Shown here piece after piece: positions 6,826 to 10,432 of a stretch of 10,432 nucleotides of DNA (its first letter is position 1; each line of letters opens with the position of its first letter). Origin of the DNA: Betaproteobacteria bacterium (GTDB lineage: Bacteria > Pseudomonadota > Gammaproteobacteria > Burkholderiales > Burkholderiaceae_C); NCBI GenBank assembly GCA_947448675.1, contig CANFOR010000090.1:1-10432 (forward strand), read 5' to 3'. A program made the position numbers and the translations under genes. Below the pieces are notes generated by a model. The model did not search any database. It was not told the origin of the DNA and saw only the letters and a list, made by a program, of their open reading frames with translations.

Positions 6826-7607
6826 GCGAAGCAAGCCAAGACATCCTGACCCATTTAGAGGCCGGCGTACTGACCATCACCTTTAACCGAGTCGATAAAA
6901 AAAATTCCATCACCTCGGCCATGTACGGCGCTATGGCCGACGCCTTGCAAGCCGCCGAGGCAGAGCCCAGCACGCGTGTGGTTGTGCTGCAAGGGCACGA
7001 GACCATTTTCAGCGCAGGCAACGACATTGCTGATTTTTTGCACCGCCCGCCTACCCCGGCCGACGGCAGCCACCCGCCGGTGTTTCGCTTCTTGCACGGC
7101 ATTGCCAGCTTCTCCAAACCGCTCATCGCGGCGGTGTGCGGCCCTGCGGTAGGCGTGGGCACCACCATGCTCTTGCATTGCGACTTGGTCTACGCTGGCG
7201 ACAACGCCGCCTTCAGCATGCCCTTTGTCAACCTCGGCCTGTGCCCCGAGGCGGCGTCTAGCCTCTTGGTACCGCAAATGATGGGCTACCACCGCGCTGC
7301 CGAAGCCTTGCTGCTGGGCGAGCCCTTCATGGCCGAGGCTGCGCTCGAAGTGGGTTTGGTCAATCGCGTACTGCCGCCCAGCGAGGTGACGCACTACGCG
7401 CAGTCCGTCGCGCGCAAACTCGCCGCCAAACCTATGGGCTCCTTGATGGAGACCAAGCGCCTGATGAAAAAAGGACAAATGGAGCGCGTGCACCAGCAGA
7501 TGGACGAAGAAAGCGTGGTTTTTGGCCGTCTGCTCAGCGAGCCCGCCGCCAAAGAAGCCTTTGGCGCTTTTATGGAACGGCGCAAGCCCAACTTTTCTCA
7601 GCTTTGA
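6822..7607 (+). CDS. Crotonase-fold protein, probable delta3,delta2-enoyl-CoA isomerase
   Basis: A 261-residue enoyl-CoA hydratase/isomerase superfamily member. Oxyanion-hole segments are visible at FSAGNDIADF and GPAVGVGTTMLLHCDLVYA. The Glu pair used by hydratases is absent: the E144 site is in the TTM segment, and the E164 site is Phe in MPFVNLGLCPEAASS. A Glu at 143 in CPEAASS sits where peroxisomal delta3,delta2-enoyl-CoA isomerase (ECI2 type, SPEGCSS) has its catalytic acid. That supports an isomerase that shifts cis/trans-3 double bonds to trans-2 so unsaturated fatty acids can enter the cycle. The start at 6822 gives an ATGA overlap with the previous stop; an in-frame ATG at 6780 would overlap that gene by 46 bases and is not favoured. 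It is the last gene of the operon; 110 bases without a gene follow. Confidence 0.9.
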   Translation: MSEASQDILTHLEAGVLTITFNRVDKKNSITSAMYGAMADALQAAEAEPSTRVVVLQGHETIFSAGNDIADFLHRPPTPADGSHPPVFRFLHGIASFSKPLIAAVCGPAVGVGTTMLLHCDLVYAGDNAAFSMPFVNLGLCPEAASSLLVPQMMGYHRAAEALLLGEPFMAEAALEVGLVNRVLPPSEVTHYAQSVARKLAAKPMGSLMETKRLMKKGQMERVHQQMDEESVVFGRLLSEPAAKEAFGAFMERRKPNFSQL

Positions 7608-7614
7608 ACACAGA

Positions 7615-7643
7615 GCAGGGCAAGCCTTGATTGACAGCCCTGC
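7615..7643. promoter_or_regulatory. Inverted repeat GCAGGGC/GCCCTGC across the -35 region
   Basis: A perfect 7-base inverted repeat (7615-7621 and 7637-7643) with a 15-base spacer, starting 7 bases after the isomerase stop. No T-run follows on the plus strand, so it is a poor intrinsic terminator. The -35 box TTGACA (7631-7636) lies at the end of the spacer and touches the right arm, so it may instead be a regulator site or a weak 3' mRNA structure for the upstream operon. Confidence 0.4.
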
Positions 7644-7659
7644 GCTAGCCGCGTAGATT
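7631..7659 (+). promoter_or_regulatory. Sigma70-type promoter for the PQQ-dehydrogenase/cytochrome unit
   Basis: A consensus -35 box TTGACA at 7631-7636 is followed, after exactly 17 bases, by TAGATT at 7654-7659 (4 of 6 matches to TATAAT). The predicted start is near 7666, about 52 bases before the ATG at 7718. Spacing, orientation and position in the only sizeable gap between two gene groups make this the best promoter candidate in the window. Confidence 0.65.
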
Positions 7660-7669
7660 GCAAAGTGCT

Positions 7670-7689
7670 TAGGCTTGTAAACATGCCTA
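7670..7689. promoter_or_regulatory. 20-base palindrome, operator-like
   Basis: TAGGCTTGTAAACATGCCTA is an inverted repeat with eight paired positions on each side, one mismatch (T/T) and an AA centre. It begins a few bases downstream of the predicted transcription start, where a bound repressor would block the promoter at 7631-7659. A dimeric regulator of TetR, GntR or similar type would fit, but I do not recognise the motif as a known site and no regulator gene is in the window. Confidence 0.45.
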
Positions 7690-7708
7690 GCCCATTCATC
7701 AAACTACT

Positions 7709-7713
7709 GGAGA
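7709..7713 (+). promoter_or_regulatory. Ribosome binding site for the PQQ-dependent dehydrogenase
   Basis: GGAGA lies 4 bases upstream of the ATG at 7718. It fixes this start, the first codon of a good signal peptide. Confidence 0.6.
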
Positions 7714-7717
7714 CACC

Positions 7718-8980
7718 ATGAAGATCAAAGCATCCGCGCCTTCTGCGCAAGGCCTGCGGCCGTGGCACCGTGTTGTAGCAGGCTTGGCATTGGCGCTCAC
7801 TGGCGCTGCTGTGCTGGCACAAACGGCCGCTGCGCCTCCCCCTGCCGAAGAAGTGCCCTTCTGGGCCATTGGCATGCCCAAAGACGGGCCTGGCAAGGCC
7901 TTGGCACCAGTACCCTCGTTCCCCATTGCCACGCCCGCTGCCGACCTGCCTATCAAAAAAATGAAGCTGCCACCGGGCTTTAAAGCCGAGGTATGGGCCA
8001 GCGGCATTTTGGACGCGCGCGGTCTGCGCCAAGGCGACAAGGGCACGGTATTCGTCAGCTCTTTGTTCGTGGCGGGCAAAATTTATGCGGTGCAAGACAA
8101 GGGCGGCAAGCGCGAAGTCACCACCATTGCCGAAAAACTCTTTTTGCCCAATGGCATTGAGTACAACAAGGGCTCGCTCTACGTGGCCACGCCCAAAGAC
8201 ATTACCCGCTACGACAACATTGAAGACAACCTGGCCAACCCACCCAAGCCGGTGATGGTGTATGACAAGCTGCCCGGCGAAGTACCGCATGGCTGGAAGT
8301 TCATCAAGATCGGGCCTGACGGCAAGCTCTATGTGCCCACTGGCGCGCCCTGTAATATTTGCGACATCAAAGAAGGCTACGCGCAAATTGCCCGCATGAA
8401 CCTCGACGGCAGCGGCTTTGAAGTGGTAGCACGCGGCGTGCGCAACACCGTGGGCTTTGACTTCGACCCGAAAAACGGCGAACTCTGGTACACCAACAAT
8501 GGCCGCGACTGGTTGTCTGAAGACTTCCCCAACGACACGCTCAACCGCGTGGGCAGCCCGGGCAAAGACCATTTTGGCTTTCCCTTCTGCCACCAAGGCA
8601 CAATGGCCGACCCGGTTTACGGTTGGGGTAAAAACTGTGCCGACTACACCCAGCCTGCGCAGCTGATGGGTGCCCACGCCGCTACTTTGGGCATGCGTTT
8701 TTACACCGGAAAAATGTTCCCCAGCCAGTACCAAGGCGCGATCTTCATCGCCCGCCACGGCCCCTGGAACCGCACCAAGAAATACGCTGCTGACGTGGTG
8801 GTTGCCTGGCCTGACGGCAAAGGCGGCATCGCCAAGGTCGAGCCCTTCTTGACCGGCTTGGTCGAGAACAACGAGTACCTGGGCCGCCCCGTCGACGTGA
8901 TGGTCATGAAAGACGGCTCGCTCTTGGTCTCGGACGACCACAACGGGGCTATTTATCGCATCAGCTACCAAGGCAGTTGA
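7718..8980 (+). CDS. Exported PQQ-dependent sugar/sorbosone-type dehydrogenase (beta-propeller)
   Basis: A 420-residue periplasmic quinoprotein that would oxidise an alcohol, aldose or aldehyde and pass electrons to a cytochrome. Residues 1 to about 35 form a signal peptide: a basic start, a hydrophobic run around 20-34, and AVLAQ as the likely cleavage site. The rest is a soluble glucose/sorbosone dehydrogenase-like propeller opening with LPPGFKAEVWASG. His191 in PHGWKFIKIGPDGKLYV matches the general-base His of soluble glucose dehydrogenase (family pattern HxGxxLxFGPDGxLY), and Arg242-Asn243 in GVRNTVGFDFDP matches its PQQ-contacting Arg-Asn pair. Extra Cys occur in APCNIC and in FCHQG and KNCADY, possibly disulphides. 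It has its own promoter and is followed after one base by the cytochrome c gene. The substrate cannot be told from sequence. No PQQ synthesis genes are in the window. Confidence 0.9.
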   Translation: MKIKASAPSAQGLRPWHRVVAGLALALTGAAVLAQTAAAPPPAEEVPFWAIGMPKDGPGKALAPVPSFPIATPAADLPIKKMKLPPGFKAEVWASGILDARGLRQGDKGTVFVSSLFVAGKIYAVQDKGGKREVTTIAEKLFLPNGIEYNKGSLYVATPKDITRYDNIEDNLANPPKPVMVYDKLPGEVPHGWKFIKIGPDGKLYVPTGAPCNICDIKEGYAQIARMNLDGSGFEVVARGVRNTVGFDFDPKNGELWYTNNGRDWLSEDFPNDTLNRVGSPGKDHFGFPFCHQGTMADPVYGWGKNCADYTQPAQLMGAHAATLGMRFYTGKMFPSQYQGAIFIARHGPWNRTKKYAADVVVAWPDGKGGIAKVEPFLTGLVENNEYLGRPVDVMVMKDGSLLVSDDHNGAIYRISYQGS

Positions 8981-8981
8981 G

Positions 8982-9620
8982 TTGCGGGGATTGATCCAAG
9001 CAGGGGTGCAAACAGGCTTGGGCATAAGCCTGTTTGCCCTCACCGCTGCCTTTGGTTCGCTAGCCCTGGCGCAAGCCGATGCGCCCGCCAAACTCCCGTC
9101 TGCACAAGAGCGCTTCGCCGCCTGTTTGGCCTGCCATGGCGAGGGCGGGCGCAGCCAAATGCCACTGACACCCTCACTGGCGGGGCAGCGGTCTTTTTAT
9201 GCGATCACGCAATTGTTTTTGTTCCGCGAAGGGCGGCGCAGCAACCCGCTCATGACGGCCATGGCCAAAGGCATGAGCGACGACGATATGCGTGCCTTCT
9301 CGGGCTTGATTGCCCAGCTACCACCCGCACCGCCATCCGACGGCGTGGGTGTAGACGCGCAGCGCATGGCCCGTGGCGCGAGCCTGGCCGAGCAGTACCG
9401 CTGCGCCTCTTGCCACGGGGCCGACTACGCGGGTGACAAGCAGGTGGCGCGCTTGGCCAACCAGCGTGAAGACTATTTGGCGCAAGCCCTGAGCGAGTTC
9501 AGCCAAGGCAAACGCCTGGGCTACACACCAGCCATGAGCGAGGCCTTGGCGGGTATGGCACCACAGGCATTGACCGACTTGGCCTACTACCTTGCTAACT
9601 TGCCAGCCATTAAGCCTTGA
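8982..9620 (+). CDS. Exported diheme cytochrome c (c4-like)
   Basis: A 212-residue periplasmic electron carrier. Two haem-attachment motifs are visible, CLACH at 48-52 and CASCH at 141-145, one in each of two similar halves. Distal Met ligands are likely in the NPLMTAMAKGM region and the YTPAMSEALAGM region, giving a c4-type layout. The start is TTG at 8982, one base after the dehydrogenase stop. It is preferred because it gives a signal peptide with a positive residue (Arg2) before the hydrophobic segment at about 12-30 and an ALAQ cleavage site. A later in-frame GTG at 9006 would lose the basic residue. AAGG near 8970 is a modest ribosome site, so coupling to the upstream gene is likely. 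Its position makes it the probable electron acceptor of the PQQ enzyme, passing electrons on to a terminal oxidase. Confidence 0.9.
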   Translation: MRGLIQAGVQTGLGISLFALTAAFGSLALAQADAPAKLPSAQERFAACLACHGEGGRSQMPLTPSLAGQRSFYAITQLFLFREGRRSNPLMTAMAKGMSDDDMRAFSGLIAQLPPAPPSDGVGVDAQRMARGASLAEQYRCASCHGADYAGDKQVARLANQREDYLAQALSEFSQGKRLGYTPAMSEALAGMAPQALTDLAYYLANLPAIKP

Positions 9621-9783
9621 GAGCAAAAAACGGCTGCAAGGCAGGTGAAATGTACGTAGGCAGCTATGTAATTTAAAGCAATTAAGCAATACGCAGCGCA
9701 AAACGCAGTTGTTGCCGCGCCGTTACTTGAGGTGCGCATCTACACGGCCACGCTCGACCGCCCGCTCAACGCGTATTCCAATC
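9621..9783. other. Gene-poor stretch after the cytochrome, possible gene fragment
   Basis: No intrinsic terminator is obvious: there is no strong stem followed by T residues on the plus strand. A plus-strand frame is open from 9672 to the TAG at 9789-9791 (39 codons) and reads like protein (APLLEVRIYTATLDRPLNAY), but it has no start codon near its beginning and is best seen as a possible decayed gene end. The opposite strand is also briefly open here (ending VERAVERGRVDAHLK with its stop at 9724-9726). I cannot assign either. The stretch at 9661-9720 is about 45% GC by hand count, lower than the flanking genes. Confidence 0.4.
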
Positions 9784-9920
9784 CAAACTAGGCCACCGTT
9801 CCGATTCAAACCCTACCAGTCGTTACAGTGCAAAGTAGGCCACTGTTCTGAGTGTTACCACCGCAAATGGCCGAAGAACTGACGGGCTCAATTGGTGAAA
9901 TGGGCCATGCTTCTGAATCT
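9784..9920. repeat. Imperfect GGCC-centred direct repeats, IS21-like end remnant
   Basis: Two well-matched copies are CAAACTAGGCCACCGTTCCG at 9784-9803 and CAAAGTAGGCCACTGTTCTG at 9831-9850 (17 of 20 identical, 47 bases apart). A third, weaker copy lies at about 9898-9918 (TGGGCCATGCTTCTGA), and a marginal one near 9866-9883 (AATGGCCGAAGAACTGA). Staggered copies of a short motif with a GGCC core are typical of IS21-family ends, where the transposase binds several sites. No istA or istB gene is present, so this would be a relic. The family assignment is inference; the repeats themselves are seen directly. Confidence 0.45.
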
Positions 9921-9982
9921 CTCTGATGGGCTGCAAGCGGGCGCAGGATTTTCAAGAATGGTTATCCAAAAGCTGACATTGC

Positions 9983-10006
9983 AATACCGGTAAACTTTCC
10001 GGTATT
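9983..10006. repeat. 24-base dyad AATACCGG - 8 bases - CCGGTATT
   Basis: Perfect 8-base inverted arms at 9983-9990 and 9999-10006 enclose TAAACTTT. There is no T-run on either side, so a terminator is not clearly supported. On the minus strand the dyad abuts the stop codon of a short reading frame (10005-10070), so it could be a 3' mRNA structure, a protein binding site, or part of a decayed element. Confidence 0.45.
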
Positions 10007-10070
10007 ACTTAGAGAACTCCGGCAAATCAGCCGCTAGGCCACGCCAGTATTGGGTTTCAGCCTCTCCCAT
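10005..10070 (-). other. Very short minus-strand open frame (21 codons), unassigned
   Basis: ATG at 10070 reading down to TAA at 10007-10005 gives MGEAETQYWRGLAADLPEFS plus Lys. The frame is open a further 11 codons upstream without a better start. Its composition is protein-like, but it is too short to recognise, has no clear ribosome site, and could be the tail of a broken gene. It is followed directly by the 9983-10006 dyad. Confidence 0.2.
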
Positions 10071-10107
10071 AGGATTTTTTTGGGATTCTCTGGTTGAACG
10101 TCAGGTT

Positions 10108-10239
10108 TTATACGACGGGCGGTAGGGTGATGGGGTCGTGAAACAACTCATTAAGGGCAAATCCAAACAATTGGTCATCAGCCCGGACCACCTCTGCGAA
10201 GGTGCAATGGCCATAACCCCACGCACGCATGGACTCCAT
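10108..10239 (-). other. Short minus-strand open frame (43 residues), possible gene remnant
   Basis: ATG at 10239 to TAA at 10110-10108 encodes 43 residues containing MRAWGYGHCTFAEVVRADDQ and ending in DPITLPPVV. A GTG at 10257 would add six residues; a TGA closes the frame just upstream. The residue mix looks like genuine protein and better than the opposing plus-strand frame, but no family is recognised. It may be a small gene or a C-terminal fragment left by a frameshift. It lies 37 bases upstream (in minus-strand sense) of the 21-codon frame at 10005-10070. Confidence 0.3.
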
Positions 10240-10296
10240 CAGGCACTCGCGCTCCACCCGCTTTCACAGCAATGCTGAATTACAACTCGCTCCTAA

Positions 10297-10432
10297 GCCG
10301 ACGTTCACTTATTGCGTACCGCCGCCAAGGAAGCTGATGGATTCAGCCCCAACGTAACAGTGACCGACGTTGCGTTGAAACAAGTGCTAGGGTTTGAACG
10401 GGAATATGCACGCAACGGGCACTCAGAGGCTA
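10297..10432 (+). other. Open frame running off the right edge, unassigned
   Basis: After a TAA at 10294-10296 the plus strand stays open to the window end (45 codons). It reads HLLRTAAKEADGFSPNVTV, then continues through VALKQVLGFEREYARNGH. The residue mix is protein-like, including a plausible helical segment. No ATG is present: a TTG at 10312 or internal GTG codons are the only candidate starts, and no ribosome site is clear. It could be the start of a gene that continues outside the window or a 5'-truncated remnant. I do not recognise the family. Confidence 0.3.

Noticed and set aside
7615..7643. Intrinsic terminator after the beta-oxidation operon
   Set aside because: The 7-base stem has a long 15-base spacer and no T-run downstream, so rho-independent termination is not supported; kept only as an inverted repeat of uncertain role.
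7598..9091. 497-codon open frame on the minus strand
   Set aside because: It lies opposite the PQQ dehydrogenase and the start of the cytochrome, both of which have clear motifs. Its translation shows no recognisable domain and an Ala/Val/His/Gly/Arg-rich composition typical of antisense frames in GC-rich coding DNA.
9621..9660. Terminator after the cytochrome gene
   Set aside because: Only a 4-base stem (CTGC/GCAG) is present, and the run of A residues lies upstream on the plus strand, so it is too weak to call.
10138..10278. Plus-strand GTG-initiated frame of 46 codons
   Set aside because: It overlaps the minus-strand 43-codon frame, whose residue mix looks more natural. It has no ribosome site or recognisable motif.
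1..10432. CRISPR arrays, tRNA or rRNA genes
   Set aside because: No regularly spaced identical repeats and no cloverleaf or rRNA-like conserved segments were seen on reading either strand.

Overview
The window reads as part of a betaproteobacterial chromosome, most likely family Comamonadaceae (Rhodoferax, Limnohabitans or Polaromonas type). This is inferred from the GC-rich coding style, the gene families present and the linked PQQ-dehydrogenase/diheme cytochrome genes. It is a judgement from gene content, not a computed classification.

Positions 1-7607 hold one tightly packed, plus-strand fatty-acid/acyl-CoA beta-oxidation operon that begins before the left edge. In order it carries: the C-terminal part of an acyl-CoA dehydrogenase; a small exported DUF2147 protein; an 799-residue 3-hydroxyacyl-CoA dehydrogenase/enoyl-CoA hydratase fusion with the FadN domain order; a thiolase; a TesB-like acyl-CoA thioesterase; a short-chain dehydrogenase-like protein lacking the catalytic Tyr and Ser; a DsbA-fold protein of the 2-hydroxychromene-2-carboxylate isomerase family; and a crotonase-fold protein whose acidic residue points to delta3,delta2-enoyl-CoA isomerase. 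Gaps run from 45 bases down to overlaps of 1-4 bases, so co-transcription and partial translational coupling are likely. The first enzymes supply dehydrogenation, hydration, second oxidation and thiolysis. The last four genes look like auxiliary activities for acyl-CoAs the core cycle cannot handle directly.

Positions 7608-7717 form an intergenic control region with a strong sigma70-like promoter (TTGACA, 17 bases, TAGATT), an inverted repeat across the -35 box and a 20-base palindrome just downstream of the predicted start. It should drive a second, two-gene unit (7718-9620): an exported PQQ-dependent beta-propeller dehydrogenase and an exported diheme cytochrome c. Together they form a plausible periplasmic substrate-oxidation and electron-transfer pair.

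Positions 9621-10432 lack a confident gene. Several stretches here are less GC-rich. It contains a family of imperfect GGCC-centred direct repeats resembling the end of an IS21-type element, a 24-base dyad, two very short minus-strand reading frames and a reading frame that runs off the right edge. It looks like a decayed mobile-element or island boundary. I see no tRNA, rRNA or CRISPR array.
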